This document shows positions 1 to 8,917 of a DNA stretch of 64,000 nucleotides, piece after piece. Both the position numbers and the translations under genes were made by a program. The notes beneath the pieces are model-generated. The model was given only the letters and a program-made list of their open reading frames with translations, was not told the origin of the DNA and ran no database searches. How positions within the stretch are numbered: position 1 is the stretch's first letter; every line of letters starts with the position of its first letter. Origin of the DNA: Clostridiaceae bacterium Marseille-Q4149 (GTDB lineage: Bacteria > Bacillota > Clostridia > Oscillospirales > Oscillospiraceae); contig CP073691.1 in assembly GCA_018228685.1 (NCBI GenBank), forward strand, positions 186,001 to 250,000, written 5' to 3'.

Positions 1-936
1 TCCATCGAAGAGCTTGCCGCGCTGAACGACGCCGTGCTCGAAGCCGTCTACCCGACAAAGACGCGGGACAGCGGCACGGTTGAGAGCTTTTCCCATGAAA
101 CGAAGACGCGCGTCGCCCCCGCCGTCAAGCAGGTGCGTCCGAAGGCGCTCATCCCCGTTTTCCCCGGCACGAACTGCGAGTACGACACGCAGCGCGCGCT
201 TTCGGAGGCAGGCGCGGACGCCGAGCAATTCATCGTCCGCAACCTCACGAGCGCCGATGTCGCAGACAGCGTCGAGCGCTTTGCCGCTGCCGTCAGGACC
301 GCACAGATGATCGTCATTCCCGGCGGCTTCTCCGGCGGCGACGAGCCGGACGGCAGCGCCAAGCTCATCACCGCGTTTTTCCGCAACGCCGCCGTCCGCG
401 AGCAGGTGACGGCGCTGCTCGAGCAGCGCGACGGCTTGATGCTCGGCATCTGCAACGGCTTCCAGGCGCTCATCAAGCTTGGCCTCGTGCCCTACGGAAG
501 GATCATGGATACCGACGAGTCCTTCCCGACACTCACCTACAATGTCATCGGCCGCCACCAGTCCAAGCTCGTGCGCACGCGCGTGTGCTCGACGCGATCT
601 CCGTGGCTTGCGGGAACAGAGGTGGGAGATATTTACACCGTTCCCATTTCGCACGGCGAGGGGCGTTTTCTCGCCTCGCAGGAGCTGATCGAACAGCTTG
701 CCGCAAACGGCCAGATTGCCACGCAGTATGCAGGCCTTGACGGATATGCTACAATGGATACTGCTTTCAATCCCAACGGCTCCGTCTGCGCCATCGAGGG
801 CATCACCTCCCCCGACGGGCGGGTGTTTGGCAAAATGGGGCATAGCGAGCGCATCGGCCCCGCGCTTTACCGAAACGTGCCGGGGACTTACGATATGCAC
901 CTGTTCGCCTCGGCGGTGCGTTACTTCAAAAAATAG
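1..936 (+). CDS. purL: Phosphoribosylformylglycinamidine synthase (FGAM synthase), C-terminal part
   Basis: This is the 3' end of a gene whose frame is open from base 1, so the start lies outside the window. The visible part is the glutamine amidotransferase domain of large, single-chain FGAM synthase. It begins around [13 protein letters not shown], has the nucleophile elbow GICNGFQ with the catalytic Cys, and ends with the SHGEGRF motif that supplies the catalytic His and Glu. This domain releases ammonia from glutamine for step four of cytosolic purine synthesis (FGAR to FGAM). The next gene, guaB, starts 11 bases downstream in the same direction, so the two are probably co-transcribed as a purine operon. 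The catalytic residues look intact. Confidence 0.95.
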   Translation, partial: SIEELAALNDAVLEAVYPTKTRDSGTVESFSHETKTRVAPAVKQVRPKALIPVFPGTNCEYDTQRALSEAGADAEQFIVRNLTSADVADSVERFAAAVRTAQMIVIPGGFSGGDEPDGSAKLITAFFRNAAVREQVTALLEQRDGLMLGICNGFQALIKLGLVPYGRIMDTDESFPTLTYNVIGRHQSKLVRTRVCSTRSPWLAGTEVGDIYTVPISHGEGRFLASQELIEQLAANGQIATQYAGLDGYATMDTAFNPNGSVCAIEGITSPDGRVFGKMGHSERIGPALYRNVPGTYDMHLFASAVRYFKK

Positions 937-947
937 GAGGGCAAGTC

Positions 948-2456
948 ATGGCCTATTACTATCCCGATCCGTCTCATACCTTCAGCGAGTACCTGCTCGT
1001 ACCGGGCTACACCTCGGAGGAGTGCGTGCCCGACCGCGTTTCGCTCAAAACGCCGCTGGTCAAATACCGCAAGGGGCAGGAGGACTGCCCCATCAGCCTG
1101 AATATCCCGATGGTCTCGGCGATCATGCAGTCGGTGTCGAACGATACGCTCGCCGTCGCGCTTGCCAAGGAGGGCGGGCTTTCGTTCATCTTCGGCTCGC
1201 AGTCCATCGAAAGCGAGGCGGAGATGGTGCGCCGCGTGAAGAACAGCAAGGCGGGCTTCGTCGTCAGCGCCTCGAATCTCACGCCTGAGCACACGCTGGC
1301 CGATGTGCTCGCGCTCAAGGAGAAAAACGGCTTCTCCACCGTCGCCATCACTGAGGACGCCATGCCCAACGGGAAACTCCTCGGCATCGTCACGAGCCGT
1401 GACTACCGCGTCAGCCGCATGAGCACAGACCTCAAGGTGCGCGATTTTATGACGCCGCGCGAAAAGCTCATCACTGCTCCCTCCTCCACCACGCTCAAGG
1501 AGGCCAACGACATCATTTGGGAGCACAAGCTCAACGCCCTGCCCATTGTGGATGAGAACGGCTGCCTGCGCTACTTCGTTTTCCGCAAGGACTACGCCGA
1601 GCACAAGGAGCACCCCCTCGCCCTCCAGGACGCGCAGAAGCGCTATCTGGTCGGCGCGGGCATCAACTCCCGCGACTACCACGAGCGCATCCCCGCGCTC
1701 GTTGAGGCGGGCGCGGATATTCTCTGCATTGACTCGTCCGAGGGCTACTCTGTCTGGCAGAAGAAGGTCATTGACTTCGTGCGTGAGAACTACGGCAATA
1801 CCGTGAAGATCGGCGCGGGCAATGTGGTCGACCGCGACGGCTTCCGCTTCCTCGCCGAGTGCGGCGCAGACTTTGTCAAGGTCGGCATCGGCGGCGGTTC
1901 CATCTGCATCACGCGCGAGACCAAGGGCATCGGCCGCGGTCAGGCGACCTCTCTCATCGAGGTCTCCGCCGCGCGCGACGAATATTTCCGCGAAACGGGC
2001 GTCTATGTTCCCATCTGCTCCGACGGCGGCATCGTCCACGACTATCACATGACGCTTGCCCTCGCCATGGGCGCGGACTTTCTGATGCTCGGCCGCTACT
2101 TCGCCCGCTTTGACGAATCGCCCACGAATAAGCTCCTTGTCAACGGCGTGTATGTCAAGGAATACTGGGGCGAGGGCTCGAACCGCGCGCGCAACTGGCA
2201 GCGCTACGACATCGGCGGCAAGACGGGTCTTGCCTTTGAGGAGGGCGTGGATTCCTATGTCACCTACGCAGGCTCTTTGCAGGATAATGTCGCGCGTAGC
2301 CTTTATAAGGTCAAATCCACCATGTGCAACTGCGGCGTGACCACGATCCCCGATCTTCAGAAGAACGCGAAGCTCACGCTCGTCTCCGCCACCAGCATCG
2401 TCGAGGGCGGCTATCACGATGTGATGCTCCGCTCCACCGGCAAGGGGAATGACTGA
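948..2456 (+). CDS. guaB: Inosine-5'-monophosphate dehydrogenase
   Basis: The 502-residue protein oxidises IMP to XMP with NAD+, the committed step of guanine nucleotide synthesis in the cytosol. The start is set by AGGAGGG seven bases before ATG. The barrel carries the catalytic loop [12 protein letters not shown] with the active-site Cys, followed by the SDGGI and GRYF phosphate-binding stretches. A Bateman module of two CBS domains (about residues 100-230, with [14 protein letters not shown] and [11 protein letters not shown]) is inserted as usual. The length is typical of full IMP dehydrogenases. It lies directly behind purL, which supports a purine operon. No T-rich terminator is seen on the plus strand after the stop codon. 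Confidence 0.96.
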   Translation: MAYYYPDPSHTFSEYLLVPGYTSEECVPDRVSLKTPLVKYRKGQEDCPISLNIPMVSAIMQSVSNDTLAVALAKEGGLSFIFGSQSIESEAEMVRRVKNSKAGFVVSASNLTPEHTLADVLALKEKNGFSTVAITEDAMPNGKLLGIVTSRDYRVSRMSTDLKVRDFMTPREKLITAPSSTTLKEANDIIWEHKLNALPIVDENGCLRYFVFRKDYAEHKEHPLALQDAQKRYLVGAGINSRDYHERIPALVEAGADILCIDSSEGYSVWQKKVIDFVRENYGNTVKIGAGNVVDRDGFRFLAECGADFVKVGIGGGSICITRETKGIGRGQATSLIEVSAARDEYFRETGVYVPICSDGGIVHDYHMTLALAMGADFLMLGRYFARFDESPTNKLLVNGVYVKEYWGEGSNRARNWQRYDIGGKTGLAFEEGVDSYVTYAGSLQDNVARSLYKVKSTMCNCGVTTIPDLQKNAKLTLVSATSIVEGGYHDVMLRSTGKGND

Positions 2457-2565
2457 GCAGGGGCGCGCCAATTGACAACGCAAAGCGCATCCAGCTTATC
2501 GCTTATTGGGCGTAGATTTTCAGAAATTCGCGGATCTGCGCCGCGTTCAGCTTTTTTCGCAGGGC

Positions 2566-2590
2566 AAAAAAACGGCGGCTCGAAAGCCGC
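2566..2590 (-). terminator. Second intrinsic terminator of the minus-strand RNA
   Basis: The stem GCGGCT/AGCCGC (2575-2580 with 2585-2590) closes a CGAA tetraloop. On the minus strand it is followed by seven T residues (2566-2572). It lies just beyond the larger terminator at 2607-2661, so the RNA has a tandem terminator and transcription is kept out of guaB. Confidence 0.7.
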
Positions 2591-2606
2591 TGCACATAAC
2601 GCTTAT

Positions 2607-2661
2607 CAAAAACAACGATGACCCTTGGCCGATCTCCTGCGTTTCACGGCCAAGGGTCATC
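2607..2661 (-). terminator. Strong intrinsic terminator ending the minus-strand RNA
   Basis: Arms 2617-2630 and 2648-2661 are a perfect 14-bp inverted repeat (GATGACCCTTGGCC) around a 17-base loop. On the minus strand a T-rich run (GTTGTTTTTG) follows the stem. Confidence 0.85.
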
Positions 2662-2891
2662 CATGGTTCTTAATATCTAACATCATTGACTACCTCTCTT
2701 TCTGCGGAGTCACGGCATACAAGATCTTTCCTGTGCTGGGGTGCTCTCTGCTATGCAATGCACCGTTGCGCGGTTCTCATGATGCGGGGAACATTGGAGT
2801 GTTTTTCTCAGATCCCTTGCAGCCGTCTTCCCCGTGCCGCCATGGCTCGGGGGTATCCTCACTGTACATTGGTCTCACCCTTTCTTTTTGT
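2607..2891 (-). ncRNA. Structured non-coding RNA, unidentified
   Basis: A transcript of about 285 bases is predicted from a promoter (-35 TTGCAG, 17-base spacer, -10 TATCCT) to a strong terminator. No gene follows on the minus strand. By eye, several helices can form: GUACA/UGUAC near the 5' end, GAUCU/AGAUC, GGUGC/GCACC and a CCCCG/CGGGG hairpin. An AAGGGU stretch near the 5' end can also pair with the ACCCUU in the terminator stem. It lacks the hallmarks of tmRNA, RNase P RNA, SRP RNA and T-box leaders that I know. A 6S-type regulator or an orphaned riboswitch leader are the main options. Plus-strand reading frames through this stretch have no recognisable domain and no convincing ribosome-binding site. 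Confidence 0.5.
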
Positions 2892-2897
2892 ACTTAA

Positions 2898-2926
2898 AGG
2901 ATAGCATCTTTTTGTGGGGACTGCAA
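2898..2926 (-). promoter_or_regulatory. Sigma-A promoter of the minus-strand RNA
   Basis: On the minus strand, TTGCAG (2921-2926) and TATCCT (2898-2903) are separated by exactly 17 bases, which places transcription start near 2891. No open reading frame with a ribosome-binding site follows, consistent with an RNA gene. Confidence 0.65.
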
Positions 2927-3028
2927 TTCGCAAAACAGCAGAAAAAAGCAGTGAAAAACTGTTTAAACTGATGAAATTCTGCACGGTCCCGAATTTTCAC
3001 TTGACCGATTTATCGCTTTATCATATAA

Positions 3029-3244
3029 TACTATGCCCTGACCTCCGGCGTGGATGTGAAAACGCTCTCAGGCATCCTGGGTCATACCCGGGCGACCTTC
3101 ACGCTGGACACCTACACCCACACCACCGGCGATATGCAGAGACGAGCGGCGGAGATCGTGGGGGAATTCCTGGCAGACATTTTCGGAGAGGAGCTGAGAC
3201 CGTGGGAAGAAAACGGAAAAATGGAGAAGGAACTGTCCGCCTGA
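3029..3244 (+). pseudogene. Tyrosine recombinase (integrase), C-terminal fragment
   Basis: The readable stretch YYALTSGVDVKTLSGILGH followed by TLDTYTHTTGDMQ is the catalytic C-terminus of a phage/ICE-type tyrosine recombinase, with the GH motif and the nucleophile Tyr in DTYTH. Everything upstream, including the Arg and HxLR motifs, is missing, and a stop codon lies just before the fragment. Its 3' end overlaps the start of the next integrase. No start codon or ribosome-binding site makes sense, so it is a remnant. Confidence 0.75.
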
Positions 3245-4180
3245 GAAAGGACGGTCGATGGGAGGGCCGTGTGGTCATCGGCTACGATGACAAGGGTCTG
3301 CCGAAAACGAAAAATGTGCTGGCTAAAACAAAATCTGAGTGTGTTGAGAAGCTGAAAACGCTGAAGGACGCCCTCGCGCCGCCTGCGCCGCCGAGGATCA
3401 AGGCAGATATGCCCTTCGGGGACTGGATGGAGCACTGGTATGAGACTCACAGCAGACCCGCCGCCCGTCCCGGCACGCGGCGGATCTACGAAGGCTATCT
3501 CCGGCTGTACATCAACCCAGGACTGGGTCATATCCCGCTGAACAGGCTGACCGCGAAGGATATGCAGCAGTTCTTCGTCTGGCTGAAAACGGAGGGGCGT
3601 GCGGACCAATCGGACGGTAAAACGGGGCTGACGGACTCCCAACTCCGCAACATCCACAGCCTGTGTTGGCGGGCACTGGAAAAGGCAGTATCGGGAAACC
3701 TGATTCCACAGAACCCAGCGTCCGGCTGCAAGCTGCCGTCCGCCCGAAAAGGGGAAATGAATCTCCTCTCGCGGGAGTCCATGCAGAAGCTGCTGATCCA
3801 GGCGAAGGAGGAAAAGTACTACGAGTTGTTCCTGCTGGAATTTGCCACAGGACTGCGGCTGGGCGAGCTGACGGCCCTGCAATGGGAGGACCTAAATTTG
3901 ACCACGGGCGAACTGCGAATCAGCAAGCAGGCGGTGGTCATAGGCTCGGAATTGGTCATCACTGAGCCGAAAACAAAGGCGGCGGTACGCACTCTGCTCC
4001 TACCGCCCAAAGTGTTGGAGGTGTTCAGAGAGTACCGGAAAAGGAATGTTTCCAGATGGCTGTTCCCGTCACCAAAGAAGGAGAATTCACCTCTGCTGCC
4101 CTCGGTGGTGCGCCAGCGGCTGCACCGGCTGTTGGACCACGCGGGCTGTGAGCGGGTGCGCTTTCATGATCTGCGGCACC
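3202..4180 (+). pseudogene. Tyrosine recombinase (integrase), truncated at the HDLRH motif
   Basis: A GTG start with GGAGAGGAG upstream opens an integrase: an AP2-like DNA-binding N-terminus (GEGTVRLRKDGRWEGRVV), a SAM-like core-binding domain (about residues 70-170) and the catalytic domain with the first Arg in ATGLRLGEL. Family resemblance stops right after RFHDLRH at about 4179. The frame then runs on into unrelated sequence to 4347, so the last His/Trp and the nucleophile Tyr are lost and the protein cannot be active. The missing part is the same part kept in the fragment just upstream, suggesting two tandem integrases with a later insertion or deletion. The break coincides with the end of a serine-recombinase element remnant on the other strand. 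Confidence 0.8.
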
Positions 4181-4207
4181 CGTATGTCAAGCACACGACA
4201 AAAATTT

Positions 4208-4345
4208 TTAGCTTGCGCTTGATGGATTCTCAAGCGCAGGCTTATCCTGATGCTCGGCGAAAAACTCGCGGAGCTTGTCAGCTTCATCGGGGAGGACAAA
4301 ACCGAAGCTCTGTCCGCCCACTCTGCAATAGAAAGCGATTTTCAT
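4208..4345 (-). CDS. 45-residue protein beginning like a serine recombinase
   Basis: ATG at 4345 is preceded by TTGAGGTGG, 11 bases after the stop codon of the recombinase fragment. The product begins MKIAFYCRVGG. The first nine residues match the opening of many serine recombinases (FYCRVS), but the catalytic Ser is Gly and the rest (FVLPDEADKLREFF) does not follow the family. It ends near the junction with the integrase. It may be a small accessory protein of a lost mobile element or a degenerate recombinase start. No function can be assigned. Confidence 0.45.
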   Translation of the reverse strand: MKIAFYCRVGGQSFGFVLPDEADKLREFFAEHQDKPALENPSSAS

Positions 4346-4355
4346 GACTGCCACC

Positions 4356-4820
4356 TCAATCAAAAATGTCCTGGATTTTGTATGCGATCTCCATGCGCTT
4401 GTCGGGGTACACCAGCACCCTGTCGATCAGCAGCTCGGCCAGCTCGGTGGTCAGCGTGTCCGCATCGAAAATCGCCTTGGACGCTTCCTTGCGGCTGTCC
4501 TGCCGCGCCTGTTCGTCCTGCTTTTGCTTCGCCTGTGCCAATACTGCGGCATAGGCATTTTTCGTTTTCAAAAGCAGCTCGTCACACGCGGCCTTTTCCG
4601 CCTTGTAGGTGTTCAGGTCAATCTCACCCATGAGATAGCGTTCATACAAGGCGCGCTTACCGTCTTGCAACGCCTCAATCTGCTGCTCATATTCGGCGCG
4701 TTCCGGTACGGAGGTATCCACCCGGAGCGAACCGTCCGGGGCAAGCGGCGCGGCGGCTTCCATCTGCTTTTTCAGCGTCAGGAATACCGCTTGTTCCAGC
4801 TCTGCGGCGTTCAGACGCAT
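4356..4820 (-). pseudogene. Large serine recombinase, C-terminal fragment
   Basis: 154 residues match the C-terminal coiled-coil region of Tn4451/TnpX-like large serine recombinases: a long charged helical stretch (EYEQQIEALQDGKRALYERYL), then an ELAELLIDRVLVYPDKRMEI segment that ends this family. The resolvase catalytic domain, recombinase domain and zinc ribbon are absent. The fragment begins where an antiporter remnant on the other strand takes over (about 4820). It is a deletion relic and can have no recombinase activity. Confidence 0.75.
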
Positions 4821-4823
4821 CTT

Positions 4824-5120
4824 GTGGCAGCGGCTTTCTACGTCCGCCTCGGAATGGCGGCCATCGTCATGGCAGGCCCCATCGCCAAGGAGGTGGCGGA
4901 GGAATACGGCATCAGCCCCAAGCGCTCCGCCTCCCTACTGGACACCTTCTCCTGCATCTTTCAGGGCACCATCCCCTACGGCGCCCAGATGCTGGTGGCC
5001 ATTTCCACCTGTGCAACCATCGGCTACGCCATCAGCGCCTTTGACATCATCCCCCTGCTGTTCTAGCCCTTCCTGCCGTGCCTGTCCAGCCCGCTGTTCA
5101 TTCTGTTCGACAAAAAGTAA
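4824..5120 (+). pseudogene. NhaC-type Na+/H+ antiporter, C-terminal remnant
   Basis: Reading on the plus strand gives MAGPIAKEVAEEYGISPKR and then FSCIFQGTIPYGAQMLVA, typical of the C-terminal transmembrane part of NhaC-family antiporters. An in-frame TAG at 5064-5066 interrupts it and the family-like sequence continues to TAA at 5118. There is no start codon and the N-terminal two thirds are missing. It is distinct in sequence from the intact nhaC at 15719-17146. Confidence 0.65.
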
Positions 5121-5143
5121 GGCGTCCTGTTTCGCACATTTAT

Positions 5144-5189
5144 TTACGCCGAGAGCCCCCCTTCTCAAGAAGGCGGGCTCTCGGCGTAA
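5144..5189. terminator. Long hairpin after the antiporter remnant
   Basis: A perfect 15-bp inverted repeat (arms 5144-5158 and 5175-5189, TTACGCCGAGAGCCC) follows the remnant. Neither strand has a proper T run, so it may be a weak terminator left over from the antiporter gene. Bases 5190-5336 hold nothing recognisable. Confidence 0.4.
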
Positions 5190-5336
5190 TGCTTCCGCGA
5201 TACCTGTATGACGCGGCGCTGTGGCCGCTATCCGCTGAAATCGCCATGTAAAAAAGACAGCTTCCAAGGGATGCAGCTTTAAGCGCGGCAAATGCTCCGG
5301 CACACACTCTGCCAGAACCCGCCGGTTGGCGCTCCC

Positions 5337-7328
5337 TTATTCTTCCTTCAGGTGCTCGTCCATCCAGCGCAGGATCTCGCTGAGTCGGCTGATGCGGTTG
5401 GAGGGCTTTCCCTCTCGGCTCAGGCCGTGGTTCTCACCGTAGAACATGCACAGCTTGCTCTCCACACCATGGAGCTTGAGCGCTGCGAACATTTCCAGAC
5501 CGTTGGCCAGCGTACAGCGGTAATCCTTATCTGCGTGAATAAAGAGTGTGGGCGTCTTAACACGGTCGGCATAGGTAAGGGGCGACGCCTTCCACAAACG
5601 CTCCGGATGCTCCCAAATGGTGCCAAGCTGCTGGTCAGGCACATAATAGTAGCCGATATCCGAGAGGAGATAATCCCCCACATAGTTGGCAATGCTCCGC
5701 TGGGACACGGCACAGCGGAAACGATCCGTGTGACCAATGACCCAGTTGGTCATAAAGCCGCCATAGGAACCGCCGGCAACGCCCATCCGATCTGCGTCTA
5801 TTTCGGGATACCTCCGCAGAACCTCATCCGTGAACTCCATCAGATCCCGGAAGTCCACCTCTCCGTACTTACCCTGAAGATCGGCAAAGGCATTTCCCTT
5901 GCCGCAGCTTCCTCTGGGGTTGCAGTAGCATACGAAAAAGCCGGAGGCCGCCCAAAGCTGCATCTCATGGTGGAAGCCCGGGCCAAATACCATCTTCGGC
6001 CCGCCGTGAATATGAAGGATGCCCGGATATCGTTTGCCCGGCTCGTATCCCACCGGCTTCATCACGAAGCCGTCGATATCCACGCCGTCGGTATTGGTAA
6101 AGGTAAGCCGCTCTGGTACGGAAATGGTCACGCCCTCCAGTGCAGACCTGTTGAAATCCGTCAGCTGCTCCAGTTGGCCGCCATCCCAAAGGTACACCTC
6201 CGGGAGCTTCAGACCCACAGCCGCAGAGAAGAGAAACCTCTTTCCGTCCTTGGTATCGAAATCAATAAGGTAGTCGTCGCCGCCGAAGAGCGTCTGCACA
6301 CCGGTCTCCCGCGTCCACATACACAAGCCAGAACCCACGCCGTCCGTGTTGAGGAAATACAGCGTCTCACCCACCATCCTCTGTCCTGTGACGGCGCCGG
6401 AAAAGCAGTCAGTGACCACCTCGGAGTTGACCCGACGGTCATAGCGGCCCAGATTTTCCTCGCCCTTTTCGTCCACCACAAAGAATGTGGGGTGCTCGTA
6501 CACGCCGTAGTCCCGCATAACCAGTCCCAGGCAGAGCGCCTTCCGGCCCAAATGCCCCACATAGTCGATGCTGTATTTATCGGGCGTGATCAGCGTCTCC
6601 GTCTCGTTCCGCTCCGCATCCCAGCGATACATTCCCTCGGTGACCGGCTTTACATCCCGGAAGGGAAACGCAGTGAAGAGCACCTGACCGGGGCGGACAT
6701 TCACGTGATTCACATCATAGTCCTCCGGCGTGATCCGGCGATATTCTCCGGCAGCCTCCAGATAGAGAAACAGCGTGTTTCTGGTCTGATTAAACATCCC
6801 GACCCCGTTTTCGCACAGGGGCAGCTCCGTCAAAACCTTATAGCCCCTGGTCTGCTGACGGCGAACGAGCTCCTTCTCCAGCGCCTCTCCCGTCAGCTCC
6901 AGAAGATTCGGCCGGTCCAAATGGGTCTCGCCCGTGAAAACATAACGGCCCTCGTCCATTTTCCAAAGCCCGGATACGGACATGGGGAGACGGAACGCCT
7001 CGCGATCTTCCCCTGTACATACATTCAGGCGGTGATACACCGTCCACTCTTCCTCGAAGCCCCGCGCCCGCAGCGCTTCGTCCGGCTCCGTGGTTTTATA
7101 GAGAATATGGGTGTTATCCTCCCAAACAGCCTTCCGCTGGTCGTCTCCTTGGGTGATCTGCCGGCTCTCCCTGCGCTCCAGATCATACAGCCACAGATTC
7201 CACCGGTAGCCGTCTCCTTCCCTGTCGACATCCTTGAGTGCAAAGGTCAGATATCTGCCATCCGGAGACAGCTCCAGTGCAGAAGGATACCGATATTTGG
7301 CAAAATCCGTCAACGCCAGCTTCTTCAT
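5337..7328 (-). CDS. S9-family serine peptidase (acylaminoacyl peptidase/prolyl oligopeptidase type)
   Basis: The 663-residue protein has an N-terminal beta-propeller-like half (residues 1-400, repeated WD-type strands) and a C-terminal alpha/beta hydrolase domain. The nucleophile lies in GGSYGGFMTNW (Ser about 521), the Asp in HADKDY (about 600-602) and the His in GENHG (about 634). Such enzymes remove residues from short peptides in the cytosol. No signal peptide is seen. Its ATG overlaps the stop codon of the upstream M17 aminopeptidase (ATGA), so the two are translationally coupled. It is the last gene of the minus-strand peptide locus. Exact specificity (acyl-amino acid, dipeptide or proline-containing peptide) cannot be read from the sequence. 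Confidence 0.9.
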   Translation of the reverse strand: MKKLALTDFAKYRYPSALELSPDGRYLTFALKDVDREGDGYRWNLWLYDLERRESRQITQGDDQRKAVWEDNTHILYKTTEPDEALRARGFEEEWTVYHRLNVCTGEDREAFRLPMSVSGLWKMDEGRYVFTGETHLDRPNLLELTGEALEKELVRRQQTRGYKVLTELPLCENGVGMFNQTRNTLFLYLEAAGEYRRITPEDYDVNHVNVRPGQVLFTAFPFRDVKPVTEGMYRWDAERNETETLITPDKYSIDYVGHLGRKALCLGLVMRDYGVYEHPTFFVVDEKGEENLGRYDRRVNSEVVTDCFSGAVTGQRMVGETLYFLNTDGVGSGLCMWTRETGVQTLFGGDDYLIDFDTKDGKRFLFSAAVGLKLPEVYLWDGGQLEQLTDFNRSALEGVTISVPERLTFTNTDGVDIDGFVMKPVGYEPGKRYPGILHIHGGPKMVFGPGFHHEMQLWAASGFFVCYCNPRGSCGKGNAFADLQGKYGEVDFRDLMEFTDEVLRRYPEIDADRMGVAGGSYGGFMTNWVIGHTDRFRCAVSQRSIANYVGDYLLSDIGYYYVPDQQLGTIWEHPERLWKASPLTYADRVKTPTLFIHADKDYRCTLANGLEMFAALKLHGVESKLCMFYGENHGLSREGKPSNRISRLSEILRWMDEHLKEE

Positions 7329-8806
7329 ACCTGAGTCCCCTCCTTCTCCATTACCTTGAACGTCTCATAAAGCATCCGCGTGCCAAATCCAATACCGCCC
7401 TTTGTATAGATCCCCTCACATTCGGTGGTCCAAGCGGTACCGCCGATATCCAAGTGGATCCAAGGCGTCTCCTCGACAAACTCCTTCACGAACATGGCGC
7501 CCACCGTGGCATATCCACCCACGCTGGAGCCCATCGCACTGTTTTTCAGATGGGCTACACGGGAGTCCAGCACCCGGCGGAGATTCTCGTCACAGGGCAG
7601 CTCCCACATCCGCTCGCAGGCGGCGGCGGCGCCCTTCTCCACCTGCGCGGTCAGGGCCCGGTTATTGGTAAAGGCTCCGCAGCGGCGATTTCCCAGCGCC
7701 GTCTGGATACCGTCGGTGAGTGTGGCAATATCCACGATGCGATCCACGCCGCAGCACTGCTTGGTATACGTCACGGCGTCGGCCAGAGTGATGCGGCCCT
7801 CGGCATCGGTGTTGTTCACCTCAATATACCGCCCGGACATGGAGCGGATCACATCGCCCGGCACATAGGCCGTGGCGGAGAGCTTATTCTCGCAAGCCGC
7901 CACCACGCCGGTAATATTGATCCGAAGGCCCCGCTTCTGCGTCGCCCACAGGGCGGCCATCACAGCAGCCGCGCCGCTCATATCATGCTGCATCGTTTCC
8001 ATAAACTCAGACGACTGGAGGGAGTATCCGCCGCTGTCGTAGGTAAGGCCCTTGCCGATCAGCCCCAAGCGGCTCTCCACGTCCTGCGCGCCGGTATATT
8101 CCATGACAATGAGCTTAGGCTCGTGAATCGAGCCCTTTCCGACCTCCAGAAAAGCGGTGAGTCCGATGCGCTCTACCTCATCTCTGCCGTAAACGGTCAC
8201 CTTCACAGGCGTCTCCTTAAAAAGCTCCTGTGCCGCCTGCGCCAGCTTGGCGGGGGTAAGCACCGTGGGGGGCTCATTGATCAGATCCCGTGCGATGCAG
8301 GTGGCCTCAGCAGATACCTCCGCCTCCACCAAGGCGGCCTCGTAGCGCTCCGGCGTCTCGCAGAGAAACGCAGCCGTTTCGATCCCCGGCGCCGCGGGGG
8401 TCGTCTTGTACTTGTCAAAACGGTAGCCGGTAAGAGCGGCAGCCTCTGCCGCCTTTTGGAAGAGCGCCGGCGTGAACTGCGGGCACACGCCCCGCAGATC
8501 GGTACACACCGCACGCAGATCCAGCTCCTGACACTGACGATACACCTTGGCACAGCTCTCCAGCACCTGCTCCAGGCTCCAGTCTTTCCCCAGACCCAGC
8601 AGGAAAATTTGGGTCAGCACGCCCTCTGAAAGAACAGAAAAGCGGAAAATCTCACCGGTTTTCCCTTCAAACCGTCCCGAGGCACGAACTGCGGCAAGTT
8701 CCTGCTCCCAAGGGCCCTGATAGCTGTTCAGGTTGCCTTCTCCCAGCGGGACCACCACACCGTCCCATGATCTGGCGTCATACTTTTTCACAAGTTGCAG
8801 TTCCAT
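7325..8806 (-). CDS. M17-family leucyl aminopeptidase
   Basis: The start is fixed by AAGGAGG six bases before ATG at 8806, giving 493 residues; a longer frame upstream is not used. The C-terminal catalytic domain has KGLTYDSGGYSLQ (metal-binding Lys and Asp) and NTDAEGR, the M17 signature with metal-binding Asp and Glu and the bicarbonate-site Arg. M17 enzymes are cytosolic hexamers with two metal ions that remove N-terminal residues from peptides. It is separated from oppF by a strong terminator, so it may be expressed partly by readthrough or from its own promoter. It overlaps the S9 peptidase by four bases. Together they would degrade peptides brought in by the Opp system. Confidence 0.93.
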   Translation of the reverse strand: MELQLVKKYDARSWDGVVVPLGEGNLNSYQGPWEQELAAVRASGRFEGKTGEIFRFSVLSEGVLTQIFLLGLGKDWSLEQVLESCAKVYRQCQELDLRAVCTDLRGVCPQFTPALFQKAAEAAALTGYRFDKYKTTPAAPGIETAAFLCETPERYEAALVEAEVSAEATCIARDLINEPPTVLTPAKLAQAAQELFKETPVKVTVYGRDEVERIGLTAFLEVGKGSIHEPKLIVMEYTGAQDVESRLGLIGKGLTYDSGGYSLQSSEFMETMQHDMSGAAAVMAALWATQKRGLRINITGVVAACENKLSATAYVPGDVIRSMSGRYIEVNNTDAEGRITLADAVTYTKQCCGVDRIVDIATLTDGIQTALGNRRCGAFTNNRALTAQVEKGAAAACERMWELPCDENLRRVLDSRVAHLKNSAMGSSVGGYATVGAMFVKEFVEETPWIHLDIGGTAWTTECEGIYTKGGIGFGTRMLYETFKVMEKEGTQV

Positions 8807-8845
8807 TTTTCCTTCCTCCTTATGGTCTATTCCATGATAGTTAAT

Positions 8846-8876
8846 CAAAAAGCGGGGGCGGCATAGCCGCCCCCGC
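8846..8876 (-). terminator. Intrinsic terminator after oppF
   Basis: A perfect 11-bp GC-rich stem (8852-8862 with 8866-8876, three-base loop) is followed on the minus strand by TTTTTG. It separates the opp genes from the two peptidase genes downstream. Confidence 0.8.
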
Positions 8877-8917
8877 AGGGATGTGCGAGGTGATCCACCC
8901 GCGCTAAATCCCCTTTT

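Noticed and set aside
2491..2595. Minus-strand frame ending in AQIREFLKIYAQ
   Set aside because: Protein-like by eye, but it runs through the intrinsic terminator at 2566-2590 and has no ribosome-binding site.
2625..2904. Plus-strand reading frames of 70-90 codons downstream of guaB
   Set aside because: They lack ribosome-binding sites, read through the terminator hairpin, and lie antisense to a better supported RNA gene.
5292..7334. 680-codon plus-strand frame opposite the S9 peptidase
   Set aside because: It is the antisense shadow of a clear peptidase gene with GC-rich third positions; no domain or ribosome-binding site.
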